From Ancylobacter sonchi (GTDB lineage: Bacteria > Pseudomonadota > Alphaproteobacteria > Rhizobiales > Xanthobacteraceae), in contig NZ_JAHBGF010000028.1 in NCBI RefSeq assembly GCF_018390695.1, positions 744,001 to 808,000 of the forward strand: a DNA stretch of 64,000 nt, read 5' to 3'. Within the stretch, counting starts at the first letter, position 1, and every line of letters begins with the position of its first letter. A program made the position numbers and the translations under genes. The notes below the pieces were generated by a model. The model was not told the origin of the DNA, did no database searches, and saw nothing but the letters and a program-made list of their open reading frames with translations. This document shows, one piece after another, positions 31,247 through 39,392 of this stretch.

Positions 31247-32992
31247 ATGCGGCTTCCGGGGTTTGTCAGCGCGCAGATGTTGCGTGCGGGGGTGGCCATT
31301 CTGGTGCTGTCGGTCGCGGGTACCGGCGTGGCCGATGCCGCGGCAAAGAAAAAGAAGGTCAGCCAGCGAAAGCCGGCGGCCACCCAGGTGGTGGATACGC
31401 GATGGCAGACCGGTTATGCCGACATCGTGATCGACGCCAATACCGGCCGCGTCCTCCACGAGGACAATGCCGACGCGCTGCGCCACCCGGCTTCGCTGAC
31501 CAAGGTGATGACGCTCTATCTGCTGTTCGAGCAGCTTCAGGCCGGCCGTCTCCGGCTCGATTCCCGCCTCCCTGTCTCCGCCTATGCCTCGCGGCAGTCG
31601 CCGACCAAGCTCGGATTGAAGGCCGGCTCGACCATCTCGGCCGAGGATGCGCTGCAGGGTCTCATCACCCGCTCGGCCAATGATGCCGCCGTCGTCATCG
31701 CCGAGGCCATTGCCGGCGACTCCGACACCTTCGCCGCGCTGATGACCCGTCGCGCCCGCCAGCTCGGCATGTCGCGCACCACCTTCCGGAACCCGAACGG
31801 CCTGCCCAACCCGCAGCAGGTCACGACCGCCCGCGATCTCGCGGTGCTGGGCCGGGCGATCCAGGAGCGCTTCCCGCGCTACTATGAATATTTCTCGATC
31901 CGCTCGTTCAATTACCAGGGCGTGGCGATCCGCAACCACAACCGGATGTTCGGGCGCCTCGAAGGCGTCGACGGTATCAAGACCGGCTACACCAACGCTT
32001 CCGGCTTCAACCTGCTGACCAGCGTCAAGCGCGACGGCCGCTACGTCATCGGCGTCGTGCTCGGCGGCTCCACCGCCGCCTCGCGCGACAACCGCATGGC
32101 CCAGCTGGTCACCGGCACCTTCGACAAGGCCTATGCCGGCCGCCAGATGGTCGCCCGCATGTCCTCGCCCCCCTCGGGCGGCGGCGACGTCGAGGAGGTT
32201 GCGGTGGCGCAGGCGGCGCCAGTGCCCACGCCGACCGCGGCCCCAGCGCCTGCGATCATCCCCGTGCCGGCCGGCCGGCCGAACCTCGCCATGGCCTCGG
32301 TCGTCGACACTTCCGCGACGAACGAGATCGACGAGGACACCGCCGAGCAGGCCAGCGAGGCGGATCCGGTCACCACCGGCGCCCTGCCGCCGCAGCGCAT
32401 CGCCATGGTCGCCCCGGCCATGCCGGAGCCCGCCCCTGCCCGCTCGGCACCGCTGCCGCCGCCCGCTCCGGCCGTCGGCTCGGTCGCACCGATCGTCCCG
32501 ACCGCGGTGAAGACCGTCGCGGTGCCAAAGCCGTCCGCTCCCGTCGCCGGCTTCTCCAACCAGCCCGGCATTCTCGGCACGCTGTCCTTCTCGCCGACCA
32601 CATCGATCGGCCAGGGCCTGCCGCCGCAGATCGCTCAGGCTCCCAAGCCGACGCCCGTCGCCAAGCCGGTGCGTCTCGCCAGCGCCGACCCGGCGGAGAT
32701 TCCGCGCCAGATCGCCGAGACCACCTCCCGCGCCACCGCCGCGCCGCGTTCCGGCTGGGCGATCCAGATCGGCGCTTTCGGCAGCGAGGCGGATGCCCGC
32801 GCACAGCTCGCCAAGGCCAAGGCCAAGGCCGGCTCGGCGCTCGCCAAGGTCGACCCCTATACCGAATCGGCGACCAGCGGCTCGTCGACCATCGTGCGGG
32901 CCCGTTTTGCCGGTTTCGATCAGCAGTCCGCGGCACAGAAGGCGTGCAAGGCGCTGAAGGGCCAGTTCGGCTGCATGGTCTTCCGCAACTGA
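31247..32992 (+). CDS. D-alanyl-D-alanine carboxypeptidase with C-terminal SPOR domain
   Basis: A 581-residue exported peptidoglycan enzyme. A signal peptide (VAILVLSVAGTGVADA) precedes a low-molecular-weight PBP5-type peptidase with SLTK (Ser83, Lys86), SAN (Ser143, Asn145) and KTG (Lys245). A long Pro/Ala-rich linker of about 170 residues leads to a SPOR domain (WAIQIGAFGSEADARAQLAKA), which binds denuded glycan at the division septum. It would trim the terminal D-alanine of stem peptides near the division site. The two cysteines near the end may form a disulfide. It is monocistronic and convergent with the J-protein gene. Confidence 0.94.
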   Translation: MRLPGFVSAQMLRAGVAILVLSVAGTGVADAAAKKKKVSQRKPAATQVVDTRWQTGYADIVIDANTGRVLHEDNADALRHPASLTKVMTLYLLFEQLQAGRLRLDSRLPVSAYASRQSPTKLGLKAGSTISAEDALQGLITRSANDAAVVIAEAIAGDSDTFAALMTRRARQLGMSRTTFRNPNGLPNPQQVTTARDLAVLGRAIQERFPRYYEYFSIRSFNYQGVAIRNHNRMFGRLEGVDGIKTGYTNASGFNLLTSVKRDGRYVIGVVLGGSTAASRDNRMAQLVTGTFDKAYAGRQMVARMSSPPSGGGDVEEVAVAQAAPVPTPTAAPAPAIIPVPAGRPNLAMASVVDTSATNEIDEDTAEQASEADPVTTGALPPQRIAMVAPAMPEPAPARSAPLPPPAPAVGSVAPIVPTAVKTVAVPKPSAPVAGFSNQPGILGTLSFSPTTSIGQGLPPQIAQAPKPTPVAKPVRLASADPAEIPRQIAETTSRATAAPRSGWAIQIGAFGSEADARAQLAKAKAKAGSALAKVDPYTESATSGSSTIVRARFAGFDQQSAAQKACKALKGQFGCMVFRN

Positions 32993-33002
32993 GCGAGGCG
33001 GA

Positions 33003-33710
33003 TCAATGGCTGCGGAGCAGGATGTCCTTGGCTTCGTTAACCCGGGCGGCGAGATAGTTCGACCCGCCCTGGTCGGGATGGAGTTTCTTCATAAGGGTGC
33101 GGTGAGCCTTTCGGATCTCGTCCGCCCCCGCCCCCGGCTGAAGCCCCAGCACTTCGTAGGCTTGCTGTTCCGTCATCGCTCCGCCCTGCGGCGGCGCAGC
33201 GCTCCGCCGGCCCGTTTCGCCCTGAGCGTGTTCACGCCAGCCGGGCGACCGGCGGTCCAGATAAGCTTCAAGTAGCTGCCGGCTTTCGGCATCCAGCGTC
33301 AAGGCCTGCCGCGCGATATCTCCCACGGGCAGAGTGTCGAGATCGCGCCCGGCCAGCGGGCCGATGAGGATGCGGCCGGCGAGCCGGCCGCTGTCATGGT
33401 CCAGCACCATTTCCAGGCTGGCGGTCCGCACCGTCGAGGAGTTGCCGGCGCTGCGGCGTAGGCGCGACCAGGGCGAGCCGCCCTTGCCGGTGCCGAGATT
33501 CCAGCCGAGCAGCGACAGGCCGAAAATGCCGAGCGGCAGCGCGGTCTCGATATGGCCCCGCGCGCCCAGAAAGCCCGCCAGCAGCACGGCCAGCCAACCG
33601 CCGACGCTGCGCGACAGGCGGGCGAGGCGCTTGGGATCGGTGCGTGCGAAGAATTTCAGTCCGTAATAGAGCAGCGCGACGATGGCCGCGCCGGCCAGAA
33701 GATTGATCAT
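33003..33710 (-). CDS. Membrane-anchored J-domain protein
   Basis: A 235-residue protein with one or two N-terminal membrane helices (LLAGAAIVALLYYGL, WLAVLLAGFLGA, and a third weak segment), a middle domain without a name that I recognise, and a C-terminal J domain with the essential HPD in KKLHPDQGGS. It resembles DjlA/Tim14-type co-chaperones of Rhizobiales. The J domain faces the cytoplasm and would recruit DnaK to the membrane. Its ATG overlaps the TGA of the VWA-like gene by 4 bp, so the two proteins are made together and may act together. Confidence 0.85.
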   Translation of the reverse strand: MINLLAGAAIVALLYYGLKFFARTDPKRLARLSRSVGGWLAVLLAGFLGARGHIETALPLGIFGLSLLGWNLGTGKGGSPWSRLRRSAGNSSTVRTASLEMVLDHDSGRLAGRILIGPLAGRDLDTLPVGDIARQALTLDAESRQLLEAYLDRRSPGWREHAQGETGRRSAAPPQGGAMTEQQAYEVLGLQPGAGADEIRKAHRTLMKKLHPDQGGSNYLAARVNEAKDILLRSH

Positions 33711-34465
33711 CGCCCCCCCGATTGCGGACCGGACATTGCCGCCAGCAAATGCCGGGCGGCCGGCGAGGAATCCGCCAGCGTCGTCAACGCCTGCCGTCCG
33801 CCGGCGGCGTAGCGCGCTGCCGCGCGCAGCAGCGCCGCGAGCTGTTCCGCCGCGCCGGCATCGAAGCGGCACCAGGCGCCGCCGGTGAGCCGGGCGATCT
33901 CGCGGAAACCGCGCTCGGCCACCGGATCGCGGCCTTCCTGGAACAGGAAGACCGGCACGCCGCGCAGGGCGAGGGGACCGGCCTGCGCGCAGAGATCGTC
34001 CAGCGTCTCCTCCATGGCATCGCCGACGAAGACGACGGCCCCGACGCGGCCGCGGCCGGCTTCCTTGCCAGCATGGGCGAGCACGCGCCCGATCTGCGTC
34101 CGCCCGCCGCGACAGTCGATCCGCGCCATCAGCTCGCCCAGCCGCCGGCCGTCGCCCACCCAGCTGGAGGCTCTGCATTCCTGGATGCCGCGATAATAGA
34201 CCAGCTGCATGTCGAGCCCACCGATGGCGGCGGCCTCCTCGAACATGCCGCCCTGCAGCGTGCAGGCGAGATCCCATGTCGGCTGGCGACTCATCGTGGC
34301 GTCTAGCGCGAAGATCAGGCGCCCGCGCCCCTCTCCCGGAACCGGAGAGCGGGCCGCCACTTCGGCAAGAAACGCGTTCACCGCCGCACCGGCCGGGACG
34401 GTCGACGGGGCGATCTTCGGTCCAGTGACCGGCGGCTTCGAGGTGGGATGTCGGTCAATGGCCAT
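33707..34465 (-). CDS. VWA-domain-like protein coupled to the J-protein
   Basis: A 252-residue soluble protein. After a disordered N-terminus comes a von Willebrand A-like fold: LIFALDATMS resembles the DxSxS metal site, GRTQIG supplies the expected threonine and VFVGDAMEE the third acidic residue. Such domains bind a metal and make protein-protein contacts. No ATPase or protease partner is nearby. The ATG at 34465 was chosen; a TTG three codons upstream is weaker. It is translationally coupled to the membrane J-protein, so a chaperone-linked role is a reasonable guess. It is divergent from panC. Confidence 0.72.
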   Translation of the reverse strand: MAIDRHPTSKPPVTGPKIAPSTVPAGAAVNAFLAEVAARSPVPGEGRGRLIFALDATMSRQPTWDLACTLQGGMFEEAAAIGGLDMQLVYYRGIQECRASSWVGDGRRLGELMARIDCRGGRTQIGRVLAHAGKEAGRGRVGAVVFVGDAMEETLDDLCAQAGPLALRGVPVFLFQEGRDPVAERGFREIARLTGGAWCRFDAGAAEQLAALLRAAARYAAGGRQALTTLADSSPAARHLLAAMSGPQSGGR

Positions 34466-34624
34466 GGGGTTCAATCGCGATTCGGCGGAGATACTAGACC
34501 GGCTCTGGCGTTACGTGGGAGGCGGGTGCCGCAGGAGCAAGGCGCGGTTGACGGGCAGTTGACCGCCCGGGCGCCGCTGCTAGGTTCCCCGCCCGCATTC
34601 AGGATCGCAGGGACGGGCCTAGTC

Positions 34625-35476
34625 GTGACCGACATCGAAACCCTTCACACCGTCGCCGAGCTTCGCGCCCGGGTTCGCGCCTGGCGAGCTGCCGGCGAAC
34701 GCGTCGCCCTGGTGCCCACCATGGGCGCGCTTCATGCGGGACATGTCGCGCTGATGGATGCCGCGCACCGGCATGCGGACCGGATCATCGTGTCGATCTT
34801 CGTCAACCCGACCCAGTTCGCCCCCACCGAAGATCTCGCGCGCTACCCACGCACGCTCGACGCAGACCGGCAGAAGGCCTCCGCCGCCGGCGTGGACGTC
34901 GCCTTCGTTCCGGATGTGGCCGAGATGTACCCGGACGGCTTCGCCACCACCATATCGCTCGCCGGGCCGGCGCTTGGTCTCGAGACCGATTTCCGCCCGA
35001 CCCATTTCGCCGGCGTCGCCACCGTGGTGGCCAAGCTGTTCACCCAGACGGCACCCGACGTCGCCCTATTCGGCGAGAAGGACTACCAGCAGCTTGCCGT
35101 CGTCACCCGCATGGCGCGCGACCTCGACCTGCCGGTGGAGGTTGTCGGCGTGCCCACCATGCGCGAGCCGGACGGCCTCGCCCTCTCCTCCCGCAATGTC
35201 TATCTCAGCGCAGAGGAGCGCCGCACCGCACCGCTGTTGCACAAGGCGCTCACCGATGCCGCCCACGCCATCCGGTCGGGTGCGGCAGTCGCGGAGGCGG
35301 TTCAGGCGGCGCGCCGGACGGTCGGCGACGCCGGCTTCGCGGTGGATTATCTGGAAGCGCGCCACGCCGTGACGCTGGCGCCGGTGGCCGCCCTCGGCGC
35401 CGGACCGATCCGCCTTCTCGTCGCGGCGCGGCTGGGCGCGACGCGGCTCATCGACAATATCCCGGTGCCCGACTAG
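34625..35476 (+). CDS. panC: Pantothenate synthetase
   Basis: A 283-residue enzyme with all landmarks: VPTMGALHAGHVALM (HxGH-like ATP site), SIFVNPTQF, LFGEKDYQQL and REPDGLALSSRN. It condenses pantoate and beta-alanine with ATP in the cytoplasm, the last step to pantothenate for CoA. The start is a GTG at 34625; no ATG fits the family N-terminus. panB is not adjacent. It ends in a 4-bp overlap with the convergent small membrane protein. Confidence 0.95.
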   Translation: MTDIETLHTVAELRARVRAWRAAGERVALVPTMGALHAGHVALMDAAHRHADRIIVSIFVNPTQFAPTEDLARYPRTLDADRQKASAAGVDVAFVPDVAEMYPDGFATTISLAGPALGLETDFRPTHFAGVATVVAKLFTQTAPDVALFGEKDYQQLAVVTRMARDLDLPVEVVGVPTMREPDGLALSSRNVYLSAEERRTAPLLHKALTDAAHAIRSGAAVAEAVQAARRTVGDAGFAVDYLEARHAVTLAPVAALGAGPIRLLVAARLGATRLIDNIPVPD

Positions 35477-35676
35477 ACGCTCAGATACGTCACCATCATG
35501 CCGATGACGACGAGAAGCAGGCCGATTCCCAGCACATAGCGCATGGGACGGACTTCGGTCGCCTGCCGCTCCCTGGTTTGCGCCGTGACGACGACGTGCC
35601 CGCTTTCCACCACCTGACGCTCTTCCGAGACCGCCTGGCCTTCCTTCAGTCCGGTGTCGTCGATTTTCTCGGCCAT
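35473..35676 (-). CDS. Small tail-anchored membrane protein
   Basis: A 67-residue protein: a soluble acidic N-terminus of about 43 residues and a single C-terminal helix (YVLGIGLLLVVIGMMVTYL). A strong ribosome site (GGGAGGAGG) precedes the ATG at 35676. Tail anchoring to the inner membrane is likely. I do not recognise a family; it is upstream of nothing on its own strand and overlaps the end of panC. Confidence 0.75.
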   Translation of the reverse strand: MAEKIDDTGLKEGQAVSEERQVVESGHVVVTAQTRERQATEVRPMRYVLGIGLLLVVIGMMVTYLSV

Positions 35677-35744
35677 ATCTGCCTCCTCCCGACGGATTTC
35701 CGCAGGGACAACGCATCAAACGGCCGTTTCGGTTCCCTTCCGCC

Positions 35745-36176
35745 TCAGAGCAGCCCGAGCGACCTCAGCTCCCGGCGCAGTTCGTCGGGCATGGCCGCCG
35801 CCTGCTCGCCGGCAAGATCCACCGGCGCGTCCTTGGGCTGAAGGTAGCGCCATCCCTGGAAGGGACGGCTCGGGCGCGGCTCCACCCGGTGCAGCACCGG
35901 CTCCAGCACGAGGTGGCAGCGGCGGATGCCGTCGGAATCGACGAAGGGACGGATGGCGGTCAACTGCTGGCGGCACGCCACCTCGCCCTTGATCACCCAA
36001 TAGAGCGAGCCGCCGTCGAGCAGTTCCTCGGTGCGGGTCGGCACCATGCGGGTGGTGTGGGTCTGCTCGACGGGAAGGCCACGCGCATCCCGCGCGGCCA
36101 GCGTCTCGGCGATCCACTCCTCGAGATCCTTGATCGATTCGGCTCCGACACAGAGCTTGAGAAGGTGCAGCGGCAT
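35745..36176 (-). CDS. DUF1489 family protein
   Basis: A 143-residue protein that begins MPLHLLKLCVGAESIKDLEEW and has HTTRMVPTR, GGSLYWVIKGEVACRQ and PFQGWRYLQPKDAP, the pattern of DUF1489 in Rhizobiales and Rhodobacterales. Function is unknown; it is predicted to be soluble. The ATG at 36176 is the family start. It follows the GST gene on the same strand with a 57-bp gap. Confidence 0.88.
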   Translation of the reverse strand: MPLHLLKLCVGAESIKDLEEWIAETLAARDARGLPVEQTHTTRMVPTRTEELLDGGSLYWVIKGEVACRQQLTAIRPFVDSDGIRRCHLVLEPVLHRVEPRPSRPFQGWRYLQPKDAPVDLAGEQAAAMPDELRRELRSLGLL

Positions 36177-36233
36177 GCGGGGCTCGGAAAGCGCGACGGA
36201 AGGGCCGCGCGACAATGGCCGGCGGAGGCCCTC

Positions 36234-36908
36234 CTATACGCGCTTCACCACCGGCCAGTCGACCTCGTCCTCCGGCAACAGCTGCTCTTCCTTCAGGGCA
36301 GCGGCCTTCCATTCGACAAAGGCTGGATGCGCATGGATCGCCTCCACATAGGCGCCGACCACCGCGTCGACCGGCAGGTCATAGGTACGGATGCGAGTGG
36401 CGACCGGCGCATACATCGCGTCGGCGCCGCTGAAGGCACCGAACAGGAAATCACCGCCGGCCCCGAAACGCTCGCGCGCCGTACGCCAGCGGGAGGCGAT
36501 GCCGGCGAGATCGGCGGCTGCCTTGTCGGAAAGCGCAAGCGACTCCACCGGCCGCCACAGATTCATCGGCACGGCCGAGCGCAGGGCTCCGAAGCCGCCA
36601 TGCATCTCCGTGGCGATCGAGCGGGCATGCGCACGCGCCACCGGCTCAGCAGGCCAGATCGCCTTGTCGGGAAAGCGCTCGGCGACGTGTTCGATAATGG
36701 CCAGCGATTCCCACACCGCCGCCTCGCCGTCGAGCAGCAGCGGCACCCGCTTTGCCGGCGAATGCACGCCGATCCGGGCCTTGAAATCGGGGTCGCCGAG
36801 CAGCACCACTTCTTCGGCGAAGGGGATGCCGAACGCCTTGAGCAGCAGCCAGGGCCGCAGCGACCAGGACGAATAATTCTTGTTTCCGATCAACAGCTTC
36901 AGTGCCAT
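36234..36908 (-). CDS. Glutathione S-transferase family protein
   Basis: A 224-residue GST. The thioredoxin-like N-domain has the catalytic SSWSLRPW segment (Ser residues at the glutathione site) and KRVPLLLDGEAAVWESLAI; the all-helical C-domain contains FGAFSGADAMYAPVATR. It resembles the YfcF/maleylacetoacetate-isomerase-like branch. The substrate is not predictable. The ATG at 36908 has a GAGGAGG site. It probably forms an operon with the DUF1489 gene. Confidence 0.88.
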   Translation of the reverse strand: MALKLLIGNKNYSSWSLRPWLLLKAFGIPFAEEVVLLGDPDFKARIGVHSPAKRVPLLLDGEAAVWESLAIIEHVAERFPDKAIWPAEPVARAHARSIATEMHGGFGALRSAVPMNLWRPVESLALSDKAAADLAGIASRWRTARERFGAGGDFLFGAFSGADAMYAPVATRIRTYDLPVDAVVGAYVEAIHAHPAFVEWKAAALKEEQLLPEDEVDWPVVKRV

Positions 36909-37144
36909 GAGCCCCTCCTCGCGCCATCCCCGCTTCATGCCAGAGTGGAGCGACATGCTGTCTCGGACAAGCGAAGAGCTGTCATGGCGCCCATCAGCGT
37001 CGATGATGCATTGCATGAAGATTGGGCGCCAAGTCTCGGCTGGCAGCCCTCGATCGTCCCGGCCCGCGGCCCCGAACAACGGGCCCTCGCACAGCGGCCG
37101 CTGTCAACGGCCAGCACCGTGCCGGATCAGTTCGGGATCGGCGA

Positions 37145-37270
37145 TCAGCCGACCACCGCGTTCGCGCCGCCGAAACCGCCGAACAGATAGACGAGGGCAA
37201 TGCCCGCCAGGAAAGCGACGACAGCCCAACGCGCAACTCCCCAACAGGAGCGCTCGGTAAGGGAATTCAT
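37145..37270 (-). CDS. Tiny single-pass membrane protein
   Basis: A 41-codon frame with a good ribosome site (GGAG six bases before the ATG). The product has a short polar N-terminus with one cysteine, then one hydrophobic helix (WAVVAFLAGIALVYLFGGFGG) and a short tail. Small proteins of this type are common in Rhizobiales and are often missed. I cannot name a family. It stands between the GST gene and an AT-rich divergent gap. Confidence 0.55.
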   Translation of the reverse strand: MNSLTERSCWGVARWAVVAFLAGIALVYLFGGFGGANAVVG

Positions 37271-37548
37271 TCTTAACTCCGGATATTCCCGTTTCACCGC
37301 TCGAAGGCCGGAATAAGACATCGGCCATATGCGGATTGTTTCAATATTTAATGAAACGTTACTGCCCGTGCAATCGCGTTACGGAAGCCGCGCACTGCAT
37401 AATGCACATATCTGGTGCGCAAATAACGCATGCCCGCTTTTTGCACATCCGCCTTTTGCGATTGTCTTGAAAGCCCTTTGGGAGCTTATCACGATGGCAT
37501 CGGCAGGCGGCGGGTTCGCCGAATCGGCTTCAGGGAATCACATCGGAA

Positions 37549-38262
37549 ATGGAAGCCAAGTCCGTGATCGGTTTTTCCTATCTCGACTATGGCGCGCTCG
37601 CGGTCTTCGCCCTGGCCTGGTTTGCCTATCACCAGCTGATGGAGGGCCACTGGGCGGAGGGCCGCACGCTCAACCAGCGCATGGACGCCTTCCGGCACGA
37701 GTGGATGCAGCGGATGCTGGCGCGGGAAAATCGCATCGTCGATACCCAGATCGTCGCCGCACTGCAGAACGGCACCGCCTTCTTCGCCTCGACGTCTCTG
37801 CTCGCCATCGGCGCCTCGCTGGCGATCCTGCGCTCCACCGAGGAAGTGCTCGCCATCTTCTCGCACCTGCCGATGGTGCAGATCGACCGGGCCGGCTGGG
37901 AGATCAAGACGCTGGGCATCACCCTCATCTTCGCCCATGTCTTCTTCAAGTTTGCCTGGGCGTATCGGCTGTTCAACTACACCGCGATCCTGCTCGGCTC
38001 GACGCCGCCTCCCGCGGAGGCCGCGACGCCGCAGGCACAGGCGCATGTCGCCAGGCTGGCCCGCATGGCCACCCTGGCCGGCCGGCACTTCAACCGGGGG
38101 CAACGCTCCTTCTTCTTCGCCATCGCCTATCTCGGCTGGTACATTAACGGCTGGGTACTCATCATGGGGACGATCGCGATCTTCGTGGTGATGCTGAACC
38201 GCCAGTTCGGGCGCGACTCGCACTGGGTGCTCGACGAGACCGCTACCTTGGAAAACTCATGA
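37549..38262 (+). CDS. DUF599 family membrane protein
   Basis: A 237-residue integral membrane protein with four likely helices (LDYGALAVFALAWFAYH, TAFFASTSLLAIGASLAIL, IKTLGITLIFAHVFFKFAW, YINGWVLIMGTIAIFVVML). The conserved RxxWMxxML and QNGTAFFAST segments match DUF599. Function is unknown. The ATG at 37549 fits the family. Its stop overlaps the DUF3253 gene start by 4 bp (ATGA). Confidence 0.88.
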   Translation: MEAKSVIGFSYLDYGALAVFALAWFAYHQLMEGHWAEGRTLNQRMDAFRHEWMQRMLARENRIVDTQIVAALQNGTAFFASTSLLAIGASLAILRSTEEVLAIFSHLPMVQIDRAGWEIKTLGITLIFAHVFFKFAWAYRLFNYTAILLGSTPPPAEAATPQAQAHVARLARMATLAGRHFNRGQRSFFFAIAYLGWYINGWVLIMGTIAIFVVMLNRQFGRDSHWVLDETATLENS

Positions 38263-38558
38263 CCGACGCCGCGCCTTCCACCCTGCCCTCCGAAAGCGAC
38301 ATCGAAGCTGCAATCCGCGCCGCGCTGGACGGTGCCGCCCGCACCATAGGTCCGGAAGCCCCGGCGCGTGCCCTGATGCCGGACGGCAAGTGGCAGGCCG
38401 TGTTGCCGATGGTGCGGCGGGTAGCGGTGCGTCTGGCGAAGGAAGGCGCGCTCGGCATCTACCGCAAGGGCAAGCCCGTCGATCCCACCGACTTCCGCGG
38501 CGTCTACCGGCTGGGACCGCCGGCGGCGGCGACGACGGAAGCTCCCACGCAGGACTGA
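38259..38558 (+). CDS. DUF3253 family protein
   Basis: A 99-residue soluble protein. The core APARALMPDGKWQAVLPMVRRVAVRLAKEGALGIYRKGKPVDP matches DUF3253, a predicted winged-helix module. It may bind DNA or another protein; no target is known. It is translationally coupled to the DUF599 membrane protein. Confidence 0.82.
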   Translation: MTDAAPSTLPSESDIEAAIRAALDGAARTIGPEAPARALMPDGKWQAVLPMVRRVAVRLAKEGALGIYRKGKPVDPTDFRGVYRLGPPAAATTEAPTQD

Positions 38559-38573
38559 TGCGCAGAGCGGCTG

Positions 38574-39392
38574 CTACGTGGTCGGCCCGGGAAACAGGGT
38601 GCCGATGCGCCCGGTCATCCGATAGGCAACGAGGCCGATCCATTCGCGCAATGCCGCGTCGGTCATTTCCAGTCCCTCGCTGACCCGGGCGAAGAGGCGC
38701 GTCCATTGCGGCGTCCCCTCCGTGCGGTAGTCCACGGGATAGGCGACAACCGGGAAACCGGCCGCCTCGAAGCAGCCAATGGCACGCGGCATGTGCAGCG
38801 CCGAGGTGACCAGCAGCCAGCGCTCGCCGGGCGCCGGGCGTACCAGATCCCGCGACAGCGCAGCGTTCTCGGCGGTATTGCGCGAGGCAGCCTCGAACGT
38901 GACCCGCGCCGGATCGACGCCGAGCTGCGGCAGCACCATGCGCACGACATCAGCTTCCGACAGGGAGGGCCTCTCAAAGTCGCCGCTGCCGCCGGAAAAC
39001 ACGATGCGCGCCTGCGGGTAGCGCCGCGACAGGTCGGCGAGCGCCATCACGCGCTCCCCCGCCTGGGTCAGCGCCGGCTGCCCCCGCGCGGCGGTGACGT
39101 CCGGCCGCTCGCTGCCGCCCAGCACCACCACACCAGTGATGGGACGGCCGTCATCGACGAAAATCGGGAAGCGGTTCTCCAGCGGCACCGCCAGCGCCCG
39201 GCCAACAGGACCGAGGCCGCAGATCAGCAGGCCGAGAATACCGAGCGTCGTCAGCCAGTAGCCGGCGCGGCGATGGCGCAGACTCACCAGCAGGCCGAGC
39301 CCGGCGAAAAAGACCAGGGCACTGGAGGGCACCGCCAGCATCCACAACAGCTTGGCCGTATAGAAGAAGGCGGAGCCGGCCGCGCCCTCCAT
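38574..39392 (-). CDS. YdcF-like DUF218 membrane protein
   Basis: A 272-residue protein with two N-terminal membrane helices and a DUF218 (YdcF/SanA/ElyC-like) domain: GVVVLGGSERPDV, IVFSGGSGDFE, ASRNTAENAALSRDL and SALHMPRAIGCFEAAGF. Relatives act in envelope biogenesis such as enterobacterial common antigen control; this one's role is unknown. Its ATG shares one base with the TGA of the GGDEF/EAL gene (TGATG), so it is translated with it. Confidence 0.88.
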   Translation of the reverse strand: MEGAAGSAFFYTAKLLWMLAVPSSALVFFAGLGLLVSLRHRRAGYWLTTLGILGLLICGLGPVGRALAVPLENRFPIFVDDGRPITGVVVLGGSERPDVTAARGQPALTQAGERVMALADLSRRYPQARIVFSGGSGDFERPSLSEADVVRMVLPQLGVDPARVTFEAASRNTAENAALSRDLVRPAPGERWLLVTSALHMPRAIGCFEAAGFPVVAYPVDYRTEGTPQWTRLFARVSEGLEMTDAALREWIGLVAYRMTGRIGTLFPGPTT

